This document shows, piece after piece, positions 16,418 to 24,247 of a stretch of DNA of 64,000 nucleotides. Source of the DNA: Bacteroidales bacterium (GTDB lineage Bacteria; Bacteroidota; Bacteroidia; Bacteroidales; UBA932); NCBI GenBank assembly GCA_015060405.1, contig SUYN01000001.1, forward strand, positions 62,001 through 126,000. Direction: 5' to 3'. A program made the translations under genes and the position numbers. The notes under the pieces are model-generated. The model was not told where the DNA came from. It searched no databases and saw only the letters and a list, made by a program, of their open reading frames with translations. The number at the start of each line of letters is the position of its first letter. The first letter of the stretch is position 1.

Positions 16418-17878
16418 ATGGAAGATTATTCTTGGGCTCAAAAGCGTTATTTAAGATCTGTTGATCAACTTCGTTTGTGGAATAACAATCCAAGATTAAA
16501 CCCAGACGAGAAGCATATTAATATTAGCGATTTCGCAGAAGATTTAACAGCAGATCAAAGTGATAAACAGGCATTGTTTGATTTGGCAAAATCTATTGTT
16601 GATCGTGGTTTTCTAGGCTTCGAACCGATTGTTGTTTGGCAAGATGAGAACGAGAAGTTTTATGTGGCCGAAGGTAATCGACGCGTATTAGTTCTAAAAT
16701 TATTGCGTCATCCCGAGAAAGCCCCCAAGAGTATTAGGGCCTATTTTAGGAGATTAGCAGAGGATTTCGATTCTAGTTCTGTTGATAAAATATCTGTTAT
16801 TCTTGCACCATCATTTGATGCTGCAGAATGGTACATTAACCAACGTAATAGTATGTCATCTTTGGCAAGGCCTTGGTCAAGGCTTCAGCAGCAAAGATGG
16901 ATATATGACCAATACAAAAAGTATGGGGGAGATATTGATATTCTCAAGGATAAAACCGGATTAACTGCATCAGAGCTTGATAGCATTATCCGAATGTTAA
17001 AAATACGAGACTACATTAATACTCCAAAGGTAAAGAATTTGCTAACACCAGAAGAATTCAATGATGCAAATTCGCATAAATTTCCAATGACCGTATTGGA
17101 GAGATTTTTTGATTCTTCAATTGTTAAGTCTAAATGGGGTATTATTGCAGATGGCAGCAACATAAAAATAACGGCTGATGAAGATAGTTTCTCACAAGCT
17201 TATGCACAATTGATTCGTTCGATATTGGGTAAAACAGATGTAAAAATTGATACTCGAACAATTACAACTGGCCTTACTGATATATTATCAAAGTTGCCAT
17301 CAGTGAAGGTTAATGATGATGAGTGGGAATTAGGATTAAAAATAGGAGAAACGCCAGAGTCTGTTGAGGTAGGACAACCAAGCAAGCCTGTTACACGAGG
17401 AACAAGAGTTAGCAAAAAAGGTGACCCTAATAGAGATCACATTATCTTGACTTGTTACGAAATAAACACTGATAGTTACAGATTACAAGCAATATTTGAC
17501 GAATTAAAGAAGATTCCGTTTAGATATACTGCGTGTATTGCGGCATCCATGCGTGTATTTTTAGATTTAGCAATTCTAAAATACATTGAATCTGAAAATC
17601 TAAAAGATGCTATATGTGCTGAAAATAAAGCTGAATTAAAGAAAGTAATTTTGCAGGCAAGATTAGAGTATATAAAGCAGAATTGCCAACTCTCAAAATC
17701 TTCAAAGAATATCATTGGGAAGTTGTTAAATCCTTACGATAATTATAGTTTAGATATTCTTAATGGTTTTATCCATAGCAGTGGATATACCCAATATTTA
17801 AACAAGCAATACCTAAATGGATTTTGGGATTTCTTATTCCCATTATATACAGAAATTTTAGATATTAAGGAGAAATAA
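16418..17878 (+). CDS. ParB/sulfiredoxin-fold domain protein, candidate defence component
   Basis: 486 residues. The N-terminal third contains a ParB-like core: LRLWNNNPR, then FEPIVVWQDENEKFYVAEGNRRVLVLKLL (split here: VVWQDENEKF and YVAEGNRRVLVLKLL). The EGNRR box is the nucleotide-binding/active motif of this fold. Residues ~145-200 form a helical DNA-binding-like region (YDQYKKYGGDIDILKDKTG, SELDSIIRMLKIRDYI). The C-terminal ~130 residues are helical and HEPN-like in character, not assigned. It is followed 2 bp later by a D12-class adenine methyltransferase, so the two are one operon. The ParB fold can hydrolyse NTPs or cut DNA; which applies is unknown. It is not a chromosome-partition ParB, since no ParA is present. 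Confidence 0.6.
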   Translation: MEDYSWAQKRYLRSVDQLRLWNNNPRLNPDEKHINISDFAEDLTADQSDKQALFDLAKSIVDRGFLGFEPIVVWQDENEKFYVAEGNRRVLVLKLLRHPEKAPKSIRAYFRRLAEDFDSSSVDKISVILAPSFDAAEWYINQRNSMSSLARPWSRLQQQRWIYDQYKKYGGDIDILKDKTGLTASELDSIIRMLKIRDYINTPKVKNLLTPEEFNDANSHKFPMTVLERFFDSSIVKSKWGIIADGSNIKITADEDSFSQAYAQLIRSILGKTDVKIDTRTITTGLTDILSKLPSVKVNDDEWELGLKIGETPESVEVGQPSKPVTRGTRVSKKGDPNRDHIILTCYEINTDSYRLQAIFDELKKIPFRYTACIAASMRVFLDLAILKYIESENLKDAICAENKAELKKVILQARLEYIKQNCQLSKSSKNIIGKLLNPYDNYSLDILNGFIHSSGYTQYLNKQYLNGFWDFLFPLYTEILDIKEK

Positions 17879-17880
17879 TA

Positions 17881-18762
17881 ATGCACCTATCGCCATTGAG
17901 ATACCCAGGCGGAAAAAACAGAATCGCCAATTTTATCGCACAAGTTTGTGTTGATAATCGCATTTCTGGCTTGTATGTTGAGCCATATGCCGGAGGTGCT
18001 TCTGTTGCATTGTTTCTGCTATTCTCAAATGTCGTGAAGAGAATAGTAATTAATGATAAGGACCGTTCTATATATGCTTTTTGGTATTCGGTTCTACATC
18101 ATACCGACAAATTGTGTCAAATGATTCTTGAGACTGAGATAAATGTTGAAAATTGGCATAAGCAGAAGAAGGTACAGTGTCGTAAAAAACATGCAAACTT
18201 ACTAGAACTTGGTTTTTCAACACTATTTTTAAATAGGACTAATCGTTCAGGTATAATTTCAGGAGGGATTATTGGCGGAGCAGAGCAAAAAGGTGAATAT
18301 AAGATTGATTGCCGATTTAACAAAGAGAATCTTATAAATCGTATTCGACAGATAGCGCTAAGAAAAAAATATATAAGCGTTTATAATCTTGATGCTATAT
18401 CGTTAATTCACAAAATTGAGCAACAGTCATCCAAAAATCTAAATAATGCATTAATCTATTTTGATCCACCATATTATAAAAAAGGTAGTTGTTTATATTT
18501 AAACCATTATATTAAATCAGATCATAAAGATGTTGCAGATGCCATATCACTATTGAATTATAAGTGGGTTGTATCTTATGATAATGTGCCAGAGATACAT
18601 GAACTCTACGATCAATTTAGGAATATAGAATACAGCCTTAAGCATACTGCACATTCTGCAAGAGATGGGGGTGAAATCTTATTTTTTCATCACGAAATAA
18701 TTATTCCTAATAGGTATCAAAATCCTATAGAATACAAGAATTTTGCTAATAATATTCTGTAA
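17881..18762 (+). CDS. D12-class DNA N6-adenine methyltransferase (Dam family)
   Basis: 293 residues. Motif LRYPGGKNRI near the N-terminus is the SAM-binding start typical of Dam/DpnM enzymes, followed by YVEPYAGGASVALFLL and the catalytic box LIYFDPPYYKKG (DPPY). FLNRTNRSGIISGG is the conserved central segment. The family methylates adenine in short sites such as GATC. No cognate restriction gene of a known type is adjacent; its operon partner is the ParB-like protein 2 bp upstream. It may protect self DNA from that protein, or modify a signal it reads. Not housekeeping, since it lies within an att-bounded island. Confidence 0.88.
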   Translation: MHLSPLRYPGGKNRIANFIAQVCVDNRISGLYVEPYAGGASVALFLLFSNVVKRIVINDKDRSIYAFWYSVLHHTDKLCQMILETEINVENWHKQKKVQCRKKHANLLELGFSTLFLNRTNRSGIISGGIIGGAEQKGEYKIDCRFNKENLINRIRQIALRKKYISVYNLDAISLIHKIEQQSSKNLNNALIYFDPPYYKKGSCLYLNHYIKSDHKDVADAISLLNYKWVVSYDNVPEIHELYDQFRNIEYSLKHTAHSARDGGEILFFHHEIIIPNRYQNPIEYKNFANNIL

Positions 18763-18795
18763 ATATAGTATATAATTTATTACATAGTACGAAAT

Positions 18796-19083
18796 CTATA
18801 GCATATGAATCGAAGAAACCAGCAGTAATCCATAATCCTTTTCCCCTCTTGACTCCGTAAGTGCTTTGTACTTAGCGCAAGCTGAAATTGTATAGTCATC
18901 CATTTCAGGTAACTCCACATCACGCCACCAGCATTCTGTGATTTCAATACCGATATGACGACCAGCGTCATCAACATATTCCATATCCGGATGTTCAGAT
19001 GATTGCGGACCAATATCTAGTTACTTTAATATAGGCATCACAGGGTGGCGTTCCAGAATATGCTTATATTCTTCCTGAGTCAT
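18796..19083 (-). pseudogene. Small ORF broken by an in-frame stop
   Basis: From the ATG at 19083 the frame reads MTQEEYKHILERHPVMPILK, then TAA at 19021-19023, then continues without another stop to 18796: LDIGPQSSEHPDMEYVDDAG, IEITECWWRDVELPEMDDYT, ending at HML. Both parts read like one protein of about 95 residues with a conserved-looking HPDMEYVDDAGRHIGIEITE core. I do not recognise the family. Probably a dead remnant of a larger accessory gene; a restart at 18984 (62 residues) is possible but unlikely. Confidence 0.5.
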
Positions 19084-19160
19084 ATCTATTCATTGATTTT
19101 ATAAGATTTGTATCAATGATTTGTTGTAGTTAAATCAGCTCAATATGTCCACTCTAAGAA

Positions 19161-19844
19161 CTAACTGTTTAATTCTGAGAGATCTATTACAAAATCCTCA
19201 GAATTCTTATTCAACCACATCAAGTAATTTGGATCAATAGAGTAGACTTCTTGAATCGTTTTACCTTTATACTTACCGAATTCCAAGTGGTCTTCTGGTT
19301 TTAAAATCCTAATATCCTTCTCTCTCTCTTTTACCACTTCATCAATATCACAGAAGAAATGCTCAGATTCAGAGATTGCCCACCTAACCCATTTCCAATC
19401 ACAATGAATGACTTCGAGAAGAGTCTTTCCCTTATGTTTTCCAAACTCTAATTTATCATCAAGTCCATATACCTTCGTTGCTTCAGTGGTGGGCTCACCT
19501 AAAATATCCAATAAAACCCATGATCCACAGGCAGCACAAGGAACACTTTGGGGCTCCGTATCCACTTTCTTACACCAACTATGCTCGGGATCATTCTCCC
19601 ATGCATCCGCTCTCTCGCCATTTCTATAGTAAAATCCATACGCATCTCCATATCTTCCACCTTTACCACTAGGTTTAACACTATACACCTCGACAAACTG
19701 AGACCTATACCACTTTGAAACCCTACCATCTGGAAATCTCTGTGCTCTAAATGGCAAAGCTCTACCGATATTATAATATATCGAGATAAGACTATTGCTT
19801 AATCCTTTCGCATTAATTGCCTTTATAAGCTTCAGTTTGTCCAT
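19161..19844 (-). CDS. Protein with two ExoX-like C-terminal repeats
   Basis: 227 residues. Two copies of the motif FGKxKGKTxxEV followed by a Trp-containing helix are seen: LEFGKHKGKTLLEVIHCDWK (residues ~132-151) and LEFGKYKGKTIQEVYSIDPN (~187-206) with YLMWL after it. This matches the exodeoxyribonuclease-X-like C-terminal domain (DUF3820-type), a small DNA- or protein-binding module. No exonuclease DEDD domain is present, so it is not a nuclease by itself. The middle has two CxxC-like cysteines (VPCAACGSW) that may bind zinc. It has its own promoter at 19904-19911. Function unknown. Confidence 0.65.
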   Translation of the reverse strand: MDKLKLIKAINAKGLSNSLISIYYNIGRALPFRAQRFPDGRVSKWYRSQFVEVYSVKPSGKGGRYGDAYGFYYRNGERADAWENDPEHSWCKKVDTEPQSVPCAACGSWVLLDILGEPTTEATKVYGLDDKLEFGKHKGKTLLEVIHCDWKWVRWAISESEHFFCDIDEVVKEREKDIRILKPEDHLEFGKYKGKTIQEVYSIDPNYLMWLNKNSEDFVIDLSELNS

Positions 19845-19903
19845 ATTCAGTAGATTTACTAAATCCTAATATTTTCACATTATAATCATCAAAGCACACA
19901 ACG

Positions 19904-19911
19904 CAAATTTA
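19904..19911 (-). promoter_or_regulatory. -7 box (TAAATTTG) of the ExoX-C-repeat gene
   Basis: TAAATTTG on the minus strand, 60 bp upstream of the ATG at 19844. Matches TAnnTTTG. Confidence 0.45.
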
Positions 19912-19993
19912 ATCATAATTACTCACAAATCACTCTCTTTTCAGTATAATATCAAACAAGCACAAAACCAACCACTTACCCCTCAATTTCCCC

Positions 19994-20082
19994 TTGCATA
20001 TCTCCCATTAATTCCCTACCTTAGCAATGCATTTGTATAACCACCCTCCTGGAAGCCAAAACTGACGGGAGGCTTAAAAGCT
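19994..20082 (+). repeat. Orphan copy of the integrase leader (82-bp repeat, 12-codon ORF, hairpin)
   Basis: 20001-20082 is identical to 32987-33068 except for one base (A at 20053, C at 33039). It contains a promoter-like TTG (19994), 20 bases, TACCTTAG (20017-20024), then a 12-codon ORF MHLYNHPPGSQN from ATG 20027 to TGA 20063-20065, and a CCCTCC/GGGAGG hairpin. The single difference is synonymous (GGA/GGC, Gly). Here no recombinase follows; the frame after it stops within about 30 codons. The gap 19845-20301 otherwise holds only the promoters listed. Confidence 0.7.
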
Positions 20083-20248
20083 GATATCATAGTAACTGCC
20101 AATTGCAAGGTGGAAACAAAGGATATTACTTCTATAGGAATTTATCATTGTTAATTTATAAACTGAATATTCTACAACCGCTCTCGATTAAAAAGGTTGA
20201 TATTTAAGGTATTAGTAATAATTATTAACAACATATTAGATAATTTTA

Positions 20249-20256
20249 TAACTTTG
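20249..20256 (+). promoter_or_regulatory. -7 box (TAACTTTG) of the AbiGi-like gene
   Basis: TAACTTTG matches TAnnTTTG, 45 bp before the ATG at 20302. Confidence 0.5.
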
Positions 20257-20301
20257 CTTATCATATAATTTGGATGTGATCACATAGGAAAAATACATAA
20301 T

Positions 20302-21135
20302 ATGGGGCAATTTAGAACATCATCATTATTTCATTATACTAAATCCATAGATGTTTTATATTCTATTTTAGCACAAGGACTAATTCCAAACTATTGTTAC
20401 GAAGATTTATCATACACACAAAATCCCAATAGGGGAATTGGAGTACCAATGGTTAGTTTTTGTGATATACCTTTATCAAAAACAAGGTTATTCGTTGAAC
20501 GATACGGAAAGTATGCTGTTGGATTGACTAAAGAATGGGCTGAAGGTAAAAGAATCAACCCTATTTTGTATGCTAAAGATGAGAATATTTTAATTTCCTT
20601 GAATTTTCAAAAAGCGATTGAAAAACGATTTGCTGATGAATTGAAAGAACATGGATGCGATGAAAGACATGTTTCATTTGATTTAACTCCAGGGCCCAAA
20701 CCTCAGATTGCATCATTTCTTAATTGTATAAATGCGCATTCTGCCAATCAGTGCATTCATGGTATGATTAAAAAATACTACGGAGAATATGATGGTAATA
20801 TTCAAGTAAACTATGAGGAAAATGAATGGAGATATTTGGTTGAAGACACAGAAAGTACCCCTTGGTTTTGGAATAAGATAGGATATGACGAGTGGAGAGG
20901 AGATCGGAATGCTACTCCCAAACCAGAACCCAGTGAAGCGCTAATTAAACATAAATTGCAATTTACAACCAAAGATGTTGCATTCATCATCGTTTCCAAA
21001 GAACAAGAGGTGTCAGATATGGTTAATTTTCTATCTAGTATGGATAATATCGCTGACACTAAAATTTCAGAAGATGATAAATTAATATTATATACACGAA
21101 TAATATCTTTAGAGAGGATTCAGAAAGATTTTTAA
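20302..21135 (+). CDS. AbiGi-family abortive infection protein
   Basis: 277 residues. The N-terminus SSLFHYTKSIDVLYSILAQG and the core VPMVSFCDIPLSKTRLFVER with GKYAVGLTKEWAEG match the AbiGi family (PF10899-like), the antitoxin-like half of the lactococcal AbiG abortive infection system. A C-terminal segment NEWRYLVEDTE is also typical. In AbiG the partner AbiGii lies next to AbiGi; here no AbiGii is recognisable, and the nearest gene faces it head-on. The HYT and FCD residues resemble the ADP-ribosyl-transferase-like fold proposed for related proteins, which is inference. Own promoter upstream; shared terminator downstream. Confidence 0.75.
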   Translation: MGQFRTSSLFHYTKSIDVLYSILAQGLIPNYCYEDLSYTQNPNRGIGVPMVSFCDIPLSKTRLFVERYGKYAVGLTKEWAEGKRINPILYAKDENILISLNFQKAIEKRFADELKEHGCDERHVSFDLTPGPKPQIASFLNCINAHSANQCIHGMIKKYYGEYDGNIQVNYEENEWRYLVEDTESTPWFWNKIGYDEWRGDRNATPKPEPSEALIKHKLQFTTKDVAFIIVSKEQEVSDMVNFLSSMDNIADTKISEDDKLILYTRIISLERIQKDF

Positions 21136-21160
21136 TAGAGAGTATTCGAAGCAAAAAGCA

Positions 21161-21194
21161 AAGAAAGTTGACTTATAAAAGAGTCAACTTTCTT
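21161..21194. terminator. Bidirectional terminator between convergent genes
   Basis: Inverted repeat AAGAAAGTTGAC (21161-21172) / GTCAACTTTCTT (21183-21194), a perfect 12-bp stem with a 10-base loop, between the AbiGi-like gene and the convergent unknown gene. The A/T-rich arm ends provide a T-run on both strands. Confidence 0.8.
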
Positions 21195-21229
21195 ACTAAG
21201 TGAGATCCACCTGATAGGACGTTCTCCGC

Positions 21230-21970
21230 TTAATTTAATCCCAATTTCTTTTTTACAGCATTAGTAGCTATTTTTAAGCCTATCTCAGCCATTTTTCCTA
21301 AAGCTTGTTCTTTAAATGCTTCTTTGAACTCATCAATAATATTATCTTTTGTAAGATCATTATGCAATTCTTTTGCTTCTGCCTTTATGGCTTTAAGAGT
21401 ATTATTATACCCATCTTCGTTTCCAGTACCATAAATTTGAACAATTATGCCTAAAAACTCTTTAGCACTGAGAACCAATAGCTTAGGATTAAACGAACGA
21501 TCAATAATCCCTTTATTATCTTCTATCATTCTTTCGATCAATTGCTGGGTATGCGGATCTGAAATGGAAATCCTTATCTTACTAGTATAGATATCATCTC
21601 CTCCAATTGACACATGTTTTAAAGCTCGAACTAATCGCAACTGATTGCTTGGGGCATTGTAATCTAAGTTTCCTAGATATTTGGCTGACCTGATAACTCG
21701 CAAACTACGAAGTTTTGAAGGAGATATTCTCAGCATTTGCATTAACGCATAATCCAACTTCTGGATATCGTTGTCAAACTCATCTTCTAAAGCATTACAT
21801 ATGCAATGAAATATCAGCCCCTCTATATCTGATTTCGGGAGTACTCCTAGACCGTAAGTTTTAATACTTTTAATAATCTCATTTCCCATTAATTCAAAAT
21901 GATTAATATCTTCTTTGTTCAAGTTCTGATATGTCTTTTCTATATCAGCATAATTAATTTTTGCATTCAT
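21230..21970 (-). CDS. Unknown protein, convergent to the AbiGi-like gene
   Basis: 246 residues, not recognised. It is mostly helical and soluble; no signal peptide or membrane segment. Features seen: a basic central part (SKLRSLRVIRSAKYLGNLDY) and a C-terminal amphipathic region (EFKEAFKEQALGKMAEIGLK) ending in ATNAVKKKLGLN. A possible ligand segment IYTSKIRISISDPHTQQLIE lies at residues ~130-150. It sits convergently with the AbiGi-like gene and shares its terminator. It might be the functional partner in an abortive-infection pair despite the opposite orientation, but there is no direct evidence. The ATG at 21970 is the only early start. Confidence 0.55.
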   Translation of the reverse strand: MNAKINYADIEKTYQNLNKEDINHFELMGNEIIKSIKTYGLGVLPKSDIEGLIFHCICNALEDEFDNDIQKLDYALMQMLRISPSKLRSLRVIRSAKYLGNLDYNAPSNQLRLVRALKHVSIGGDDIYTSKIRISISDPHTQQLIERMIEDNKGIIDRSFNPKLLVLSAKEFLGIIVQIYGTGNEDGYNNTLKAIKAEAKELHNDLTKDNIIDEFKEAFKEQALGKMAEIGLKIATNAVKKKLGLN

Positions 21971-22041
21971 AATTTTACGAAAGGATAAATTTACTATAAT
22001 GCTTCTAAAACTATTATTCCAACAGAGCCGCCTTTATATCC

Positions 22042-23391
22042 TTACAACAACGGCGTCATATACAACGGCAGATAGGTTATACCGTTTTCAATCTTAAGAT
22101 CTTTTGAATGAAGAACATACGGAGTAGAAAGGTACTGACCGAACTTATTGATACACTTAGTCAAAGAGTTTAATGTATAATTGGTGCCACTCTTGACTTC
22201 AATAGGAGAGATATTATGTCTGGAAGTCACAGTCTCTTTCTGTATCAGGAAATCAATTTCCATACGGTTACTTGCGTCTTCTTTGTCATAATTGCTGTAA
22301 AAGAAAAGGCTGTGGCCGGCTGTCCTGAGCATCTGGGCAACAATGTTTTCCACCAGCATACCTTCATTTATCTCCAGTTTGTCAAACATCAGTTTCTGAT
22401 ATATCTCATTCTGGACTATTCCTCTGGCGTTGAATGCCATTGAGATCAGGAGTCCAGTATCACAGAAATAGCATTTGAGCGTAGTTCGTTCCTCGTTAAG
22501 CTGCAAACCGATATTCGGAGCAGTGGTGTTGTAACATATATTCGCCAGGCGAGCGTCATTTAACCAAAAGAATGCAGAATCATAATCTCTCATCCTAGCT
22601 TCATCATTAAGATCTGCTAGTTTGAACTTCTTCTCATTCTTCTGTAACTGGCCAGGTATGGCTTCGAATATAGATGCCACTTTTGTCTTTGCTGAACCTG
22701 CGTATTTCTTGATATCGTTTCTATACAATCTCAATATCTGCCTCTTGATAGCATCAACTTTATTGAAATCTTTCGAATTAACATACTCCTTAACCGCCTG
22801 TGGCATTCCACCCACGATAAGATACTGACGGAAATATCTCATAGCCTCACGGTGAAAATCTCCCATCGGCTTATTTGTCTCAAAGCACTTTCGGATGTAT
22901 GGATACATAACCTCGTCTCCCATAGCCCACATAAATTCTTCGAAGTCCATCGGATACATCTCGATACCGTCTTCTTCGGAAGGGATAAGTATGTCATCTA
23001 CATTTTTCTTTATGGATATAAGCGAACCTGTTTCAATATAATCGAAACGATGATCCTCCACCAATGCCTTGATAGCTTCACGAGCACGCGGACATTTCTG
23101 CACCTCGTCAAAGATGATTAGTGATTTACGTGGAGTAAGTTTCTTCTTATAATGCAACTGTATGTTCTGGAGAAGAGTATCAATATCCTCCAGATACTCA
23201 TCAAACCATCCACGCACACGAGCTGGCGCCTTGCTGAAATCAATAAGGATATATGATTCATACTCCTTTTCTGCAAATCTCTCTGCGATATAACTCTTTC
23301 CAATACGTCGAGCACCCTCGATCATAAGGGCTGTCGTTCCGTCTTTCTCATTCTTCCACTGAAGAAGCTTATCGTATATCTTCCTTTTCAT
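22042..23391 (-). CDS. AAA-family ATPase with DUF4143 domain
   Basis: 449 residues from the ATG at 23391. Walker A is IEGARRIGKSYIAERF, Walker B is KSLIIFDEVQKCPRAREAIK, and a sensor-like ETGSLIS follows. The C-terminal half is the DUF4143 domain, ending in a restriction-endonuclease-like strand pair MEIDFLIQ and ISPIEVKSG (D...E-x-K). Such ATPases are common in Bacteroidales accessory DNA; their role is unknown. The start at 23391 is preferred over 23424 because homologues begin MKRKIYDKLLEWK and because AGGAAAGG precedes it. It is controlled by a consensus promoter carrying three copies of an AAAAATCTAGGA box. Confidence 0.85.
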   Translation of the reverse strand: MKRKIYDKLLQWKNEKDGTTALMIEGARRIGKSYIAERFAEKEYESYILIDFSKAPARVRGWFDEYLEDIDTLLQNIQLHYKKKLTPRKSLIIFDEVQKCPRAREAIKALVEDHRFDYIETGSLISIKKNVDDILIPSEEDGIEMYPMDFEEFMWAMGDEVMYPYIRKCFETNKPMGDFHREAMRYFRQYLIVGGMPQAVKEYVNSKDFNKVDAIKRQILRLYRNDIKKYAGSAKTKVASIFEAIPGQLQKNEKKFKLADLNDEARMRDYDSAFFWLNDARLANICYNTTAPNIGLQLNEERTTLKCYFCDTGLLISMAFNARGIVQNEIYQKLMFDKLEINEGMLVENIVAQMLRTAGHSLFFYSNYDKEDASNRMEIDFLIQKETVTSRHNISPIEVKSGTNYTLNSLTKCINKFGQYLSTPYVLHSKDLKIENGITYLPLYMTPLL

Positions 23392-23400
23392 ATTCACCTT

Positions 23401-23485
23401 TCCTAGATTTTTACCAACAGGCATTTTACACCGTTCCTAGATTTTTGAGCACTACAAATATACACCTTTCCTAGATTTTTGCAAA
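23401..23485 (-). promoter_or_regulatory. Promoter with three AAAAATCTAGGA operators spaced exactly 34 bp
   Basis: On the minus strand TTTG (23482-23485), 19 bases, TATATTTG (23455-23462) match the consensus. AAAAATCTAGGA occurs at 23469-23480 (in the spacer), 23435-23446 (near the predicted start of transcription) and 23401-23412 (ribosome binding region), each 34 bp apart. This suggests a dedicated repressor acting on one DNA face. The regulator is not identified; autoregulation by the ATPase is one option. Confidence 0.7.
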
Positions 23486-23673
23486 CCACATTCAAAATGA
23501 ATCCCAAAACAATTTTCAGCTCGTGCTAAAATAGTATTCTAGAGATCACACCACATAGGGAACATTCGGCAATAAACCCAATTATTGCCGAATGTCTATC
23601 CTAAAATCGGGATGTTTGCTTTGATAGAATCATTTATTCACGAATCCTTTTGCCCTTAGGATATACAAACATA

Positions 23674-24024
23674 GTTATACACGATTTTCGGCACTTGGAA
23701 AAATTTAGAAATTTTCAAAATCGGCCACTCAGATAGCTACAGGCACGATTTCGAAGTTGCAGGAAGTATCAAATTCAGAAATTTTAATTGCAGGAAGTTG
23801 CAAAACAGTTATACATATAGTGATACAAAAATCCCGTCAAAACACGAAAAAACCGCAACAGAATGACTTCTATTGCGGTTTCGTCGTGGTGTCACCGGCT
23901 TGCAAACTTGATACTTCCTGCAACTGTTTTCCGTATCAAGTTCGATTCCCACACCCATTTTGATACTTCCTGCAACTAAAAGCAGTTGCAGGAAGTAAAG
24001 AAATCGTTATACATATAGTTATAC
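23674..24024. repeat. att-like copy B: hybrid junction with both flanks
   Basis: Core 23821-23898 repeats the tRNA-Phe terminator and 12 bases of the gene (TGGTGTCACCGG at 23887-23898). Its left flank (23752-23820, GCAGGAAGTATCAAATTC, AATTGCAGGAAGTTGCAAAA) matches the flank of copy C near 61946-62020, and its right flank (23899-24024) matches copy A. GTTATAC-type arm sites lie at 23674-23680 (half), 23808-23826 and 24006-24024. Copy B is thus the junction between two tandem islands. 23486-23670 and 24030-24165 hold no gene. Confidence 0.8.
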
Positions 24025-24169
24025 AATACAGAATCAAATACTAGTTAATTATAGAAGAAGCAAGTTATATTTTGCTCCATGGCTCTCGGTTATAACGTGG
24101 AGACATTGTCACTCCGAAATAACTTCTTAAAAGGACTTTGCAAGTAGAGCGGAATTTTCACGCTTTATA

Positions 24170-24177
24170 TATTTTTG
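24170..24177 (+). promoter_or_regulatory. -7 box (TATTTTTG) of the ATPase/HNH pair
   Basis: TATTTTTG matches TAnnTTTG, 70 bp before the ATG at 24248. No convincing -33 element. Confidence 0.4.
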
Positions 24178-24247
24178 CAGGCTGTTATAACATAGATTTG
24201 TAAAAAACTGAGTAAATTCGCCATTGATAATTTAAAATCTTAAAGCC

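Noticed and set aside
23401..23485. Short CRISPR-like array from the 34-bp periodic box
   Set aside because: The repeated box is only 12 bp, occurs three times within a promoter, and no cas genes are present. No CRISPR array was seen in the window.
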